Positions 48,735 to 56,787 are shown, counted from the first letter of the stretch. The stretch is 64,000 nt of DNA from Arthrobacter sp. 18067 (GCF_902706295.1 NZ_CACSJJ010000007.1:1-64000), one strand, 5' to 3'. A program made the numbers and translations. Notes: generated from the letters alone by a model not told the origin.

Positions 48735-49206
48735 GCCCGCCCGCGGGCGTATCGCAATCCCGTACCTGACACCCACGGGGCCGGTTAGCTTGCGGTTCCG
48801 GAAGATGCCGGAAGACCCGCACCCCGCCAAGTACTGGCAGCCCGCTGGTTCCACGCTGACCCTGTTCAACACTCCAGTGATCACTGAACCGCGTGACTGG
48901 ATTTGCATCACTGAAGGCGAGATTGACTGCATGACAGCAGTGCAGGCTGGCCTGCCGGCGGTTGGTTTACCGGGGGTTTCGTCGTGGCAGGACCACTACT
49001 ACGCCATCTTCAACGGATATGAGCGGGTGTTGATCCTTGCGGACAACGACGACAAGGCCGGGCAGGGTGCGAAGTTCGCGGACCAGGTGGCCAAGAAAGT
49101 GCCAGGACCTGCGGTGTTCCTCATGCCGGACGGGCATGACGTGAACAGCTTCTACAAGGCGCATGGCGCGCAGGCCTTGAAAGACCTGCTCAAGATCAAG
49201 CATTAG
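48541..49206 (+). CDS. DNA primase, Toprim catalytic part
   Basis: A 221-residue (or shorter) protein containing the primase N-terminal core and Toprim domain: QLDYLIEERGLTPDTIAKFRLGC, RGRIAIPYLTP...SLRFRK, ICITEGEIDCMTAVQAG (Glu) and VLILADNDDKAGQG (D-x-D). Starts GTG 48541 and 48595 lack a well-spaced ribosome site, which supports coupling to or frameshifting from the zinc ORF upstream. Makes RNA primers at the phage fork. Confidence 0.85.
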   Translation: MPTITRLSNAVKKSLARRVEAYQQQLYDPPGHAQLDYLIEERGLTPDTIAKFRLGCVADPVESDEPARGRIAIPYLTPTGPVSLRFRKMPEDPHPAKYWQPAGSTLTLFNTPVITEPRDWICITEGEIDCMTAVQAGLPAVGLPGVSSWQDHYYAIFNGYERVLILADNDDKAGQGAKFADQVAKKVPGPAVFLMPDGHDVNSFYKAHGAQALKDLLKIKH

Positions 49207-49218
49207 AAAGAGGACCAA

Positions 49219-49554
49219 ATGACTCAGAAGACTGAACTGCAGACCTTGCAGGCGTTCCTTGAAGACGACTTCATGGAATTCACCAACATCAAATGGGGCT
49301 ACGCCGAAGGCGATGATCTGCCTGGAGGCGCCCCCGGGGAATACCGCACAATCCACGTCGAGCACGACGAACCACGCAGGTGGTCCCGCTTCGGAAACGT
49401 CGTGACCCGGGTGCCATCTGGAGCCCTGTATCAGTGGCAGTACGACGAGGCGCTGACCGAGATGGGCGAGCACTCCTTCCTCGGCAACCTCACCGAGGTG
49501 CGCGAGGAGCGCGAAACCGTAGTCGTCACCAAGTACTTGGAGGTGGGCAAGTGA
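49219..49554 (+). CDS. Phage hypothetical protein
   Basis: A 111-residue acidic protein (GAAAGAGG before ATG 49219). It contains WGYAEGDDLPGGAPGEYRTIHVEHDEP and a second half of beta strands. No known domain. Stop overlaps the GTG of the next gene. Confidence 0.65.
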   Translation: MTQKTELQTLQAFLEDDFMEFTNIKWGYAEGDDLPGGAPGEYRTIHVEHDEPRRWSRFGNVVTRVPSGALYQWQYDEALTEMGEHSFLGNLTEVREERETVVVTKYLEVGK

Positions 49555-49889
49555 ATATCGCTGACACCGAGTTCCGGAAAAGTGACCGCGTCGAACTGCT
49601 GGCCGATCTTGGCCCGCTGAAAGCTGGTGCTTCCGGCGTTGTCGTGGAGGTGTACGAGCCCGGCGGCATGCCAGCAGACGCTGAATACGTTCGAGCATCC
49701 GAATGGCCGACCGACTCCGAGTTCGCTGTCGCAGTGGCCTTCCCCACCCTGCGACTCGCACTCCCGCCCGAGGGCCTTGGCTGGGTCTGCGATGGCCTGG
49801 ACACCAGCGAATTGCACCCGTGCGACGTGATTCCGATCCGCGCCTCGGAGGTCAAGGTCACCGGCAACATCGAAGCCGAAGGCTACTAG
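49551..49889 (+). CDS. Phage hypothetical protein
   Basis: A 112-residue protein from GTG 49551, overlapping the upstream TGA; the longer open frame runs inside the neighbour. Its beta-rich composition (SDRVELLADLGPLKAGASGVVVEV) resembles small SH3-like barrels. Function unknown. Followed by hairpin and box copy 3. Confidence 0.65.
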   Translation: MNIADTEFRKSDRVELLADLGPLKAGASGVVVEVYEPGGMPADAEYVRASEWPTDSEFAVAVAFPTLRLALPPEGLGWVCDGLDTSELHPCDVIPIRASEVKVTGNIEAEGY

Positions 49890-49892
49890 ACC

Positions 49893-49910
49893 CGGCGTAC
49901 TCATGCGCCG
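49893..49910 (+). promoter_or_regulatory. Hairpin preceding 17-nt box (copy 3)
   Basis: CGGCGTA (49893-49899) pairs with TGCGCCG (49904-49910), one wobble, loop CTCA. It stands directly before the conserved box, as in copies 1 and 2, but no promoter is evident upstream here. Confidence 0.5.
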
Positions 49911-49913
49911 AAA

Positions 49914-49930
49914 GTTCAACGTTTAGAAAC
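49914..49930 (+). promoter_or_regulatory. 17-nt conserved box, copy 3
   Basis: Third intergenic match to GTTNAAYGTWTWKAAAC, 18 bases before ATG 49948 and just upstream of GGAAAGG. Confidence 0.5.
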
Positions 49931-49947
49931 ATTTGGAAAGGTAACTC

Positions 49948-50247
49948 ATGAAATTCAGCATCAAGAAGAAGTCCATCCCCGCAGCAACCGTCGAGTACGT
50001 CACCGACGAACCCACGTTGGAGCAGCGGGTCAGCGCGGCCAACATCTCCGCTGACGCATATGTCGGCATGTTCGAGTCCGCGATCAGCGGCTTGGAAGGT
50101 TCGGCCCGCTCTCTGCAGCACGCATCGCAGGAGGCACGCAGCGAGGCGGCCTCACTCACGGACCTGGCCGACGACGCCGAGATTGCAGCCGACCTGCGCT
50201 TCGAGCAGGCAGCCAACATTCGCGCGCTGATCGGTGCCAGCAAGTGA
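49948..50247 (+). CDS. Small helical phage protein
   Basis: A 99-residue protein with a basic N-terminus (KFSIKKKSIPAATVEY) and a long Ala/Ser/Glu helix from residue 30 on, possibly a coiled coil. GGAAAGG precedes ATG 49948. First gene after box copy 3. Function unknown. Confidence 0.65.
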   Translation: MKFSIKKKSIPAATVEYVTDEPTLEQRVSAANISADAYVGMFESAISGLEGSARSLQHASQEARSEAASLTDLADDAEIAADLRFEQAANIRALIGASK

Positions 50248-50513
50248 CAGGCCAGCGCCAACTGCCCACGGTGGACCTCCGGAAGGTTCACCTGACGATC
50301 ATCCCCGGGCGATCCGGTGCGGACGAAAAGCTGCATCGGACGCTGGGCCTCGCCAAGCAGGCAGTCAGCTACCAGTGCGGCAGCTATGGCCGGCACCATC
50401 CCATGTCGATCTGGGCGTGGGACTTCGAAAAGGGGGAGTGGTCGCTGCTGTACGACATTCCTGCCAAGACCAACCAGGCGGACTTGCCTTGGAAGAAGGA
50501 AAACACTCTTTGA
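50244..50513 (+). CDS. Small phage hypothetical protein
   Basis: An 89-residue protein from GTG 50244 (overlaps the upstream TGA). Its core VSYQCGSYGRHHPMSIWAWDFEKGEWSLLYD is Trp/Tyr-rich and beta-like. Unknown function. Its stop overlaps the TTG of the kinase gene. Confidence 0.6.
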   Translation: MTGQRQLPTVDLRKVHLTIIPGRSGADEKLHRTLGLAKQAVSYQCGSYGRHHPMSIWAWDFEKGEWSLLYDIPAKTNQADLPWKKENTL

Positions 50514-51112
50514 TCATCATTGGTTTGACCGGCTACAAGCGGGCCGGCAAGGACACTGTCGCTGACTATTTGGTGGACCTGCACGGCTTCACAAAGTTGT
50601 CCATGGCGGCGCCGTTGAAACGCATGCTTCGCAGCCTCAACCCGCTACTGGGTGGCGGCACGCGTCTCATGGACATTTGGGACGACACAGAAACTGTCCA
50701 GAAGAATGAGGAATGGATCAAGGGGTCCATCTACGCGGACGAGTACCGCCGCCTCCTCCAACTGCTCGGAACCGACTGTGTCCGCACGATTGATTCGGAC
50801 TTCTGGGTCCGCGCAATGGTGAAGGAAATTGAGGAGTCCGGCGCCGACCGGGTCGTCATTTCCGATGTTCGCTTCCCCAACGAGGGTGAGCTGATCTGGA
50901 ACCCCCAGCGGTTCCAGCTGCGAAAGGTCAGCCCCAGCAGCCTCCTCCTGCAAGTGGACCGGGACGGAGTCGAGTACGACCCCGCAGGTCACGAGTCGGA
51001 ACAGTGGGTTGGGGCGATGGGGGAGCACGCGGTCATCCACAACGACGGCGTCATGGGCGGCGACCTGTTCGACAACGTCGAGGACATTCTCTCCGAGTTC
51101 GGGGTCCTCTAA
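50510..51112 (+). CDS. Deoxynucleoside monophosphate kinase
   Basis: A 200-residue P-loop kinase from TTG 50510, coupled to the gene upstream and preceded by GAAGGA. IIIGLTGYKRAGKDTVADYL is the P-loop; LLQLLGTDCVRTIDSDFWVRAMVKEI and RVVISDVRFPNEGELI (substrate-binding arm) match phage dNMP kinases of the T4 gp1 type. It raises dNTP pools for replication. Full length; no disruption. Confidence 0.88.
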   Translation: MIIIGLTGYKRAGKDTVADYLVDLHGFTKLSMAAPLKRMLRSLNPLLGGGTRLMDIWDDTETVQKNEEWIKGSIYADEYRRLLQLLGTDCVRTIDSDFWVRAMVKEIEESGADRVVISDVRFPNEGELIWNPQRFQLRKVSPSSLLLQVDRDGVEYDPAGHESEQWVGAMGEHAVIHNDGVMGGDLFDNVEDILSEFGVL

Positions 51113-51339
51113 TGAGCCTTGTCACCCTGCTCGAAAGGGGCGGCAGCCGACGAGGAACCGACAAAGTCCAGGCAGCGTACGACGCGATGCCCGAGGAGGA
51201 ACGCAAGGCGTTCCGCACCATCATCAAAGACCAGGAACAGTTCACCGCGCCGGAAGTGGCCGCTCACATGGGTGGCGTCACCGGGGACCAGGTGAAGCGG
51301 TTCAGGCAGAAACTCAGGGAAGGCAGGGCGCAGCTCTGA
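51112..51339 (+). CDS. Small HTH-like phage protein
   Basis: A 75-residue protein; ATG 51112 overlaps the previous TAA. FTAPEVAAHMGGVTGDQVKRFRQKLREG resembles a helix-turn-helix preceded by a helical segment. Possibly a DNA-binding accessory of the replication operon. Confidence 0.6.
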   Translation: MSLVTLLERGGSRRGTDKVQAAYDAMPEEERKAFRTIIKDQEQFTAPEVAAHMGGVTGDQVKRFRQKLREGRAQL

Positions 51340-52504
51340 GCCTCAACCAACTACTTGAAACCAAGCAAGCCGAACAACTTGCCAAAGAACAGGTCGCTGC
51401 GCCGACTGGCTGGGAGCGCGGCAACGAACGGACCGGCGACCGCGGGTTCGGATCAACAGGGCCACTGGAGCCGGGAGCCAACGTTACCGACAAGCTCCTG
51501 CTGGAGCGGGCCGGGTTTGACCCGAAGGAGTGGGAAATCATCCCGCCCATCCAGTACCGCGAATGGGACGCCAACGTGGGTGGCGGAACCATCAAGACCT
51601 TGCAATACAGGCGCTTTAGCGTCAAACGCATCACCGCCTCCGGGCTGAACTTTGAGGAGCTGATCCAGCATGTTGGCCGACGAAACAGCGAACCGAATCC
51701 AGGTACTGGTGCGGGCACTTTCCACTTCGCTAATGGAGATTGGCAGCTTGGTAAAGCGGATGGTGACGGCACTGCGGGAACTGTGGACCGGATTCTCGCG
51801 TCCATCGACAACGGTGTGGCCGCTTTCAAACAGGCTCGCAGGAAAGAGGCCGCTTTCGCTCACCTCACATTCTTGGGCGATTGCATGGAAGGGTTCGTCA
51901 GTCAGGGCGGCAAGAATGCTTGGCGCACCGAGCTGACCCTTACAGAACAGCTGCGGCTCATGCGTCGTCTGTTCCTCCACGCGATCGACAGCTTCGCCCC
52001 CTACACCGAACGGCTCACTGTCGTTTCCGTCCCGGGCAATCATGACGAGGCAGTCCGAATGCCGGGCATCACCACCTACGACGACAGCTTCGCCGTCGAT
52101 GCCCTAGTGGCTGTGACGGACGCGATGAAGCTGAACGAGGCAGCGTACTCCCACGTGGAGACGTTCGTGCCGAAACGGGACTCGCTCACCGTCACCTTGG
52201 ACGTGAACGGGACGGTCCTGACGCACGCTCACGGCCACCAGTGGCGAACGAACAAGCACTGGGACTGGTGGAGAAGGGGCAAGCGTTCGAACCAGGCTCT
52301 GACATTGGCAAAGCGGACATGCTGCTTGCTGCTCACGGCCACCACCTGCACATCGAGCAGAAGGGCTCCCGGACCTACATCATGAACCCGGCTCAGGAAT
52401 CTGAGTCGACGTGGTGGAAGAACCAGACCGGCGACCATGGCGCCCCCGGGGCGCTCACATTCATTACCGAAGACGGGAAGGGACGGGGCTACACCGTTGT
52501 CTAA
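51336..52504 (+). pseudogene. Metallophosphoesterase, split by a -1 frameshift near 52260-52280
   Basis: Two overlapping frames together form one calcineurin-like metallophosphoesterase. The first (to 52385) has FANGDWQLGK, FLGDCMEG, VSVPGNHDEA and LTHAHGHQW. After KHWDWW it turns into out-of-frame residues, while the -1 frame (52241-52504) continues with EKGQAFEPGSDIGKADMLLAAHGHHLHIE, the last metal site. So one base is missing, or a programmed slip occurs. No ATG/GTG/TTG start is in frame near 51339; CTG 51336 overlapping the previous TGA is the best candidate. Such proteins act on phage DNA or nucleotides. Confidence 0.75.
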
Positions 52505-52505
52505 C

Positions 52506-53027
52506 ATGACCACCGAGTTCTACGAACTGCACGCCGAGACAGTGCAGAGGGTCGCCAAGAACCAGCACAAGCAGTCCACCATCTTTGAGGTGGACGACAT
52601 TGAACAGGCCATCTGGCTGTTCTTTGCGGAGAACTGGTCCACGATCAGGGGCTACGACGAGGCCGGGATTAAGACGCTCGCAGGCAAGGCCGCGGTCAAG
52701 TTCTGTAGGGAACAGCGCAACGACTTCATGTACTTCACCGGCGCGTTCGTGTACACGCCGGACATGGTGGAGCGCATCCTCGAAGAGTCGGTCTGGGTTG
52801 ACCTGGGACCCGGGGTTGACGTCGAGGGCCGGGTCGATGTGCAGGACCGGTTCGGTCAGCTCAAGGACTCCTACCAGCAGAACCTTTACCTCAAGTACGG
52901 GGCCAAAGAGGACTTGACTGACGCGCAGCGGAAGTCCGCGGAGCGTGGACTCAACGACCTGACCCACCGACTCAACAATGGGCGGTTCGAACGGGTCGAT
53001 TTGGTCGAGGCCGCTAATGAGGTTTGA
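52506..53027 (+). CDS. Phage protein resembling sigma-factor-like regulators
   Basis: A 173-residue, mostly helical protein. VDDIEQAIWLFFAENWSTIRGYDEAGIKTLAGKAAVKFCREQR resembles region 2 of small sigma-like proteins seen in actinophages, and the C-terminal DAQRKSAERGLNDLTHRLN is a second helical pair. ATG 52506, seven bases after the start of the previous stop. The sigma comparison is weak; another role is possible. Confidence 0.55.
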   Translation: MTTEFYELHAETVQRVAKNQHKQSTIFEVDDIEQAIWLFFAENWSTIRGYDEAGIKTLAGKAAVKFCREQRNDFMYFTGAFVYTPDMVERILEESVWVDLGPGVDVEGRVDVQDRFGQLKDSYQQNLYLKYGAKEDLTDAQRKSAERGLNDLTHRLNNGRFERVDLVEAANEV

Positions 53028-53130
53028 GCGCTTGTGCCAGGCCATCCACGCGTGGGTTTACACGCACGCATTCTTCCTTGAGCAGAAGCTCGACAAACTC
53101 TTCACCCGAAAGGACATTCAATTTGTCTAA
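53017..53130 (+). CDS. Tiny phage ORF
   Basis: A 37-residue ORF from ATG 53017, overlapping the end of the previous gene and the TTG of the next. Its composition (MRFERLCQAIHAWVYTHAFF and a basic rest) suggests a short amphipathic helix. The linked start and stop overlaps favour reality, but no ribosome site is clear. Confidence 0.45.
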   Translation: MRFERLCQAIHAWVYTHAFFLEQKLDKLFTRKDIQFV

Positions 53131-53374
53131 GACCCTCAAGAACGTTTTCAAGCCCTCCGACAAGGTCGCAGAAGGGCTCGGCGCCACGGCAGTTGTGATC
53201 GGTGTCGTCGTCCTCATTGCCGCGATCGTGTTCGGCATTTGGCTTCTGCTGGCCTGGCTGGGCATCTGGCTGGTCGGCATCCTGACCGCTGGCGCGGTCG
53301 TCCTGAACATTTGGCAGGGCGTCGCTGCGGTCGCGCTGCTTAGCATCATCGGTGGCCTGATCAGCCGCAAGTAA
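53123..53374 (+). CDS. Small phage membrane protein
   Basis: An 83-residue protein from TTG 53123 (AAGGA at eight bases). Two long hydrophobic helices (residues ~18-40 and 44-76) with a short turn; basic ends. Last gene of the rightward early operon. Possibly a membrane-associated superinfection-exclusion or holin-like protein. Confidence 0.65.
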   Translation: MSKTLKNVFKPSDKVAEGLGATAVVIGVVVLIAAIVFGIWLLLAWLGIWLVGILTAGAVVLNIWQGVAAVALLSIIGGLISRK

Positions 53375-53382
53375 CAACGACA

Positions 53383-53437
53383 AAAAGCCCCCTACCCGGG
53401 TTCCTGGTAAAACAGGTTCCCCGGGTAGGGGGCTTTT
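53383..53437 (+). terminator. Long rho-independent terminator ending the early operon
   Basis: An 18-bp stem (53383-53400 with 53420-53437) with an inner CCTG/CAGG stem, followed by TT and GTG. Stops the plus-strand operon against the leftward gene at 53479. Confidence 0.92.
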
Positions 53438-53478
53438 TTGTGTTTAACAATCGTTCAGCGGGGCACGTATCTGCCGCC

Positions 53479-53772
53479 CTACTCCATCAGGTCGACACGC
53501 TTCACATCAGCTTTGGGCAGCCAGCAGTTGAACATGTTCATGTTTTCATCCGTCCACTCGATCTGGACGTGCGTTGCCGACCACCACACTGCCAGCGCCC
53601 GAACCTCCACCTTGCTGCCGCCCGCTACAGGCACTTGAGCAATGACGTACGGTTCTTGCCCGTACGTGAACCTTTGGACGTCGTGATGCGTGAACGTGTA
53701 CTCGGACGGGGCCAGCTCATACTCCTGTCCGGCCTCGGAGAACTTGGATGGTCTGTCAAAGATGGAACTCAC
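53479..53772 (-). CDS. Phage hypothetical protein
   Basis: A 97-residue protein, beta-rich with several Trp/Tyr (HDVQRFTYGQEPYVIAQVPVAGGSKVEVRALAVWWSATHVQIEW). The start faces the three-paralogue island and they share an intergenic region of 49 bases. Function unknown. Confidence 0.65.
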   Translation of the reverse strand: MSSIFDRPSKFSEAGQEYELAPSEYTFTHHDVQRFTYGQEPYVIAQVPVAGGSKVEVRALAVWWSATHVQIEWTDENMNMFNCWLPKADVKRVDLME

Positions 53773-53821
53773 GCATCGAGTCTAGGCCGTGATTGTCGTG
53801 TCCGTTGTGTACGTTTGGACC

Positions 53822-54421
53822 GTGGACCAACAGACCTTGACTCTCACCAGCCAGCTGATCACAGGAAGTGTGGCACTGGTTGCTGGGCTCGGCGGCGCAA
53901 GCTTGACAGCCTTCATTAACCGCAAGAACACCAAGGAATCTCTTGCTGCTGCCCGCCTCACAGCCGAAGACCAATGGCAAAAAACTCAAGAACAAAGCCA
54001 CGCCAACTGGCTGCGTGAGCAGAAGCAGGAAGCCTACTCCCAGCTTCTTGCGACCACGCACGCAATCTTTGAAATTCCCGACTGGGCTGCTCCAAAAGAA
54101 GGGGTAGACAGATCATTGGTCGAACTGCAAATGGTGTACAACAGGGTCAGGATGGTTGGCGCCTCCTCAGTCAGACTTTCCTCCACCCAAATGGTCGCGT
54201 GCGCTCTGAAAGCGGTTGATTTCGCGGGTCAGCGGAGAACTCTAGAACAGCGGAAAGAAGATGGCGATCAAGACGACAAAGCGCTGCTGGAGTTGATGAG
54301 CGAACTGCTTGAGAACCTGAACAGCTACCACGAGGTCGTGGATGAGTTCGTGAAGGAGGTCCGCAAGGAACTCCACTCGGCCGCCCCCATGGCACCTTCA
54401 CCCGAGACTGAACAGGACTGA
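53822..54421 (+). CDS. Membrane/coiled-coil paralogue 1
   Basis: A 199-residue protein from GTG 53822; an in-frame ATG at 53789 is possible, but the paralogues start at the Val/Met-Asp-Gln position. One N-terminal membrane helix (LITGSVALVAGLGGASLTAFI) then NRKNTKESLAAARLTAEDQWQ...QEAYSQLL, a long cytoplasmic coiled coil, and an acidic C-terminus. Two homologous genes follow directly. Family unknown. Confidence 0.75.
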   Translation: MDQQTLTLTSQLITGSVALVAGLGGASLTAFINRKNTKESLAAARLTAEDQWQKTQEQSHANWLREQKQEAYSQLLATTHAIFEIPDWAAPKEGVDRSLVELQMVYNRVRMVGASSVRLSSTQMVACALKAVDFAGQRRTLEQRKEDGDQDDKALLELMSELLENLNSYHEVVDEFVKEVRKELHSAAPMAPSPETEQD

Positions 54422-54423
54422 TC

Positions 54424-55020
54424 GTGGACCAGGAGACGATAAGACTCATAGTTACTGCCGCTGGCGCACTGCTCGCTGGTTGGGGTGGTGCCGCGCTGAC
54501 CTCATACATAAATAGAAGGAACACGACGGATACGCTTGCCGCATCCGAGCGGAGCAGCAAGGAGCAATGGGAACGGACAAAGAGCCGCGAGCACGAACTC
54601 TGGGTTCGCGACCAAAAGCAGGAGGCGTACGCCGAGTTCGTGCTCAAAGCTGATAAGGCCGTCAGCGATGCCCAAAGCATGTGGAGGGGCGGTAAAGATG
54701 ACACCGCCATCAATCTGTCGGGTGCCAGAATGCGTATACGCCTTGTGGGACCACCCGAACTTCGCACTGTTGCATGGGAGGTCGAGGAGGCGGTCAAAAA
54801 ACTGATCGAATACTCGCGGCCCAGCGTTGATCAATGGGGCCTCCCACGAGCCAGCACAGACAAGAACTACGGAGAGTACGCGCTGCTTAGGGCTCGCGTT
54901 GAGGCGTTGCTTCAGGATTTTGTCGCAAAGAGCCGTCGAGACTTGGGAACGGCTGTCGCCGGTGATGAGGCATCCCGGGAAACGGACCCAGATTCCTCTG
55001 AGCAGGATCAGGTGGACTAG
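54424..55020 (+). CDS. Membrane/coiled-coil paralogue 2
   Basis: A 198-residue protein from GTG 54424, two bases after paralogue 1. DQETIRLIVTAAGALLAGWGGAALTSYINRRNTTDTL corresponds residue by residue to its neighbours, as does the LWVRDQKQEAYAEFVLKADKAV segment. C-terminus acidic. Same topology: short N-terminus, one TM, long cytoplasmic part. Confidence 0.75.
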   Translation: MDQETIRLIVTAAGALLAGWGGAALTSYINRRNTTDTLAASERSSKEQWERTKSREHELWVRDQKQEAYAEFVLKADKAVSDAQSMWRGGKDDTAINLSGARMRIRLVGPPELRTVAWEVEEAVKKLIEYSRPSVDQWGLPRASTDKNYGEYALLRARVEALLQDFVAKSRRDLGTAVAGDEASRETDPDSSEQDQVD

Positions 55021-55023
55021 CTC

Positions 55024-55566
55024 ATGGACCAAGAGACTCTGCGTTTGATCGTCACAGCAGGCGTGGCGCTAATCGCGGGCTTGGGCGGCGCCGGCCTGTC
55101 CTCCTGGGTTAACCGGAAGAACACAGTCGAGACGCTAGCTGCGGCCGTGGAACGGGACCATGCTACTTGGCTTCGAACCCATCAGCAGGAAGCCTACGCT
55201 GAGTTCCTTGCCAAAGCAGAAGCCGTAATCCACGCAGCGAACTCCAACCCAAACTCGCCCATGCCCGCTGCTCCACCGCTCGATGACATGTCTATCGCTT
55301 GCGGACGGCTTACGCTGGTGGGCGGTGCCGAAACCATTGACTGGTCAAAGCGGATCGACTTTGAAGCCAGGAGAGCGGTCATAGTGAGGATGCAGATGGA
55401 CAAGGCGGAAGCCGATTCTGCTGAGGAGATGCAGGACTGGATATCACTCACCAGCGCGACCAGGGATTTTCATTCTCTGGTCGGCAGATTTGTTGATGCG
55501 GCCCGGACAGAAATTGGCACTGGGCCGGCGCCTGAAACGGAGAACGACCCCGGAGAAGAAGACTAA
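55024..55566 (+). CDS. Membrane/coiled-coil paralogue 3
   Basis: A 180-residue protein from ATG 55024. DQETLRLIVTAGVALIAGLGGAGLSSWVNRKNTVETLAAAVERD and WLRTHQQEAYAEFLAKAEAVIHAA match paralogues 1 and 2, but the coiled coil is shorter. Ends PETENDPGEED. Convergent with the DUF4062 gene 54 bases downstream. Confidence 0.75.
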   Translation: MDQETLRLIVTAGVALIAGLGGAGLSSWVNRKNTVETLAAAVERDHATWLRTHQQEAYAEFLAKAEAVIHAANSNPNSPMPAAPPLDDMSIACGRLTLVGGAETIDWSKRIDFEARRAVIVRMQMDKAEADSAEEMQDWISLTSATRDFHSLVGRFVDAARTEIGTGPAPETENDPGEED

Positions 55567-55619
55567 ACGTTACCGTAGGTCAGCTGGCGGGGTTCCAGGC
55601 TCAGAATGGAGAGCGTTAA

Positions 55620-56681
55620 CTATGCCTTTGCGGCCACTTCCTTTTCGCTTGTCTTCCGGCGAGCACGGAGCTGCATCATTCGGTCTTCCCCATTGGCGGT
55701 CAGCTTCCAATAGCGTTGGCGATCGTTCACTCCCCGCTTTTGGGTGCCCCGCTCTACAAGCCTGAGGGCTAGGAATTGGACTATCACATCGTCCAGAATG
55801 CCGGGGGTTCGGACTGTTGCTCGCCGCAATCTCTGCACTTGCACGTCAGGATTAATTTGCGGAAATGTCTCGAACGCCATCGCGTTTAGGTGCTCCGTGA
55901 GAGCGTTGTCGAGGTTCCTGTCCGAGGCCTCGTGGAGCATCTTGGGCGCTATGCCCTTGAAAATTTCGTTCCAGTTCGTGATGACCGTGTACCCGCTCGA
56001 ATACTCACGGCTGTTGCGGTCTACGTAGACCACCGACACGTCGTACTCAAAGCCGTCCTCGCCGTCCTCCAGATCAGGGAAAAGCGGACTGACCTCAGAC
56101 GTCGTGGACTCGGTAACCTTGGCACGAAGCTCGGCCAACTCTCCACGCATCTCAGGTGTCATGGCAAAATCACCACGAACCCACCCGATCGCTGGCTTCT
56201 TCTTCTGGAGCGCAACCAAAGACGTGGCAATCTGTGCCGCAAGGTCGTCCTTGCCGTCGAAGTACCGGACGGTGCGCTTGGACTCGGCCTTCTTTCTGAA
56301 TTCCTCCAGCTGTTCGGCCTTTTTCGGGTCCAGCTCAGTCTTTTGTTTGACCACGGAATCTAGGTCCCGCTTCAGGAAGGCCATGACCGGAGTCTGTGTC
56401 TCGATGGCGTAGTCGTACTCCATCTCGGTGTAGCTCACATCAGTCTCGGCGTCGACCGAACCGTACTTTCCGCCCAGGATGAGAATGTAGTAGTCGGAGT
56501 CATCAATGACTCCCTTTATGAGGTCCATCTTGTCGTCATCGCCCGCAGGGAATAGCTCCATGCCAGCCGGGAAGCAGTTCAGCTCAAGCAAGATTCGCGT
56601 AACGGCTTGCCGCTCCTCGACTAAATCAAGGTAGGTGGAGCTGACGAAGACCTGCGGGCGGACGTCCATGAAATTCCCCAT
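55620..56681 (-). CDS. DUF4062 domain protein
   Basis: A 353-residue protein. RPQVFVSSTYLDLVEERQAVTRILLELNCFPAGMELFPAG is the DUF4062 signature, a TIR-like Rossmann domain (residues 1-100) with YYILILGGKYGSVD and SYTEMEYDYAI. The middle is charged; the C-terminus is a winged-helix-like region (RYWKLTANGEDRMMQLRARR). DUF4062 domains are frequent in antiphage NTPases and in phage-carried defence genes. Here there is no NTPase domain. Nucleotide- or ADPR-related activity is an inference. Confidence 0.82.
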   Translation of the reverse strand: MGNFMDVRPQVFVSSTYLDLVEERQAVTRILLELNCFPAGMELFPAGDDDKMDLIKGVIDDSDYYILILGGKYGSVDAETDVSYTEMEYDYAIETQTPVMAFLKRDLDSVVKQKTELDPKKAEQLEEFRKKAESKRTVRYFDGKDDLAAQIATSLVALQKKKPAIGWVRGDFAMTPEMRGELAELRAKVTESTTSEVSPLFPDLEDGEDGFEYDVSVVYVDRNSREYSSGYTVITNWNEIFKGIAPKMLHEASDRNLDNALTEHLNAMAFETFPQINPDVQVQRLRRATVRTPGILDDVIVQFLALRLVERGTQKRGVNDRQRYWKLTANGEDRMMQLRARRKTSEKEVAAKA

Positions 56682-56740
56682 TCTGACACTGCGCTAAACC
56701 AACCACTAATCCTATCCGCTGGTAGCGCCCTTCCTGGGTA

Positions 56741-56779
56741 GGGCAGGCGGAACCCGGCAATCGTGGCTATCGCCTGCCC
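56741..56779 (-). terminator. Stem-loop at the end of the lysis operon
   Basis: GGGCAGGCG (56741-56749) pairs perfectly with CGCCTGCCC (56771-56779) around a 21-base loop. It lies just beyond the stop of the leftward lysis genes and before the DUF4062 promoter region; probably a terminator although the loop is long. Confidence 0.5.
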
Positions 56780-56787
56780 ACGCTATT

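Noticed and set aside
53440..53458. Possible fourth copy (reverse) of the 17-nt box after the early terminator
   Set aside because: GTTTAACAATCGTTCAG matches the reverse pattern only if a base is inserted, so it is not counted as a copy.
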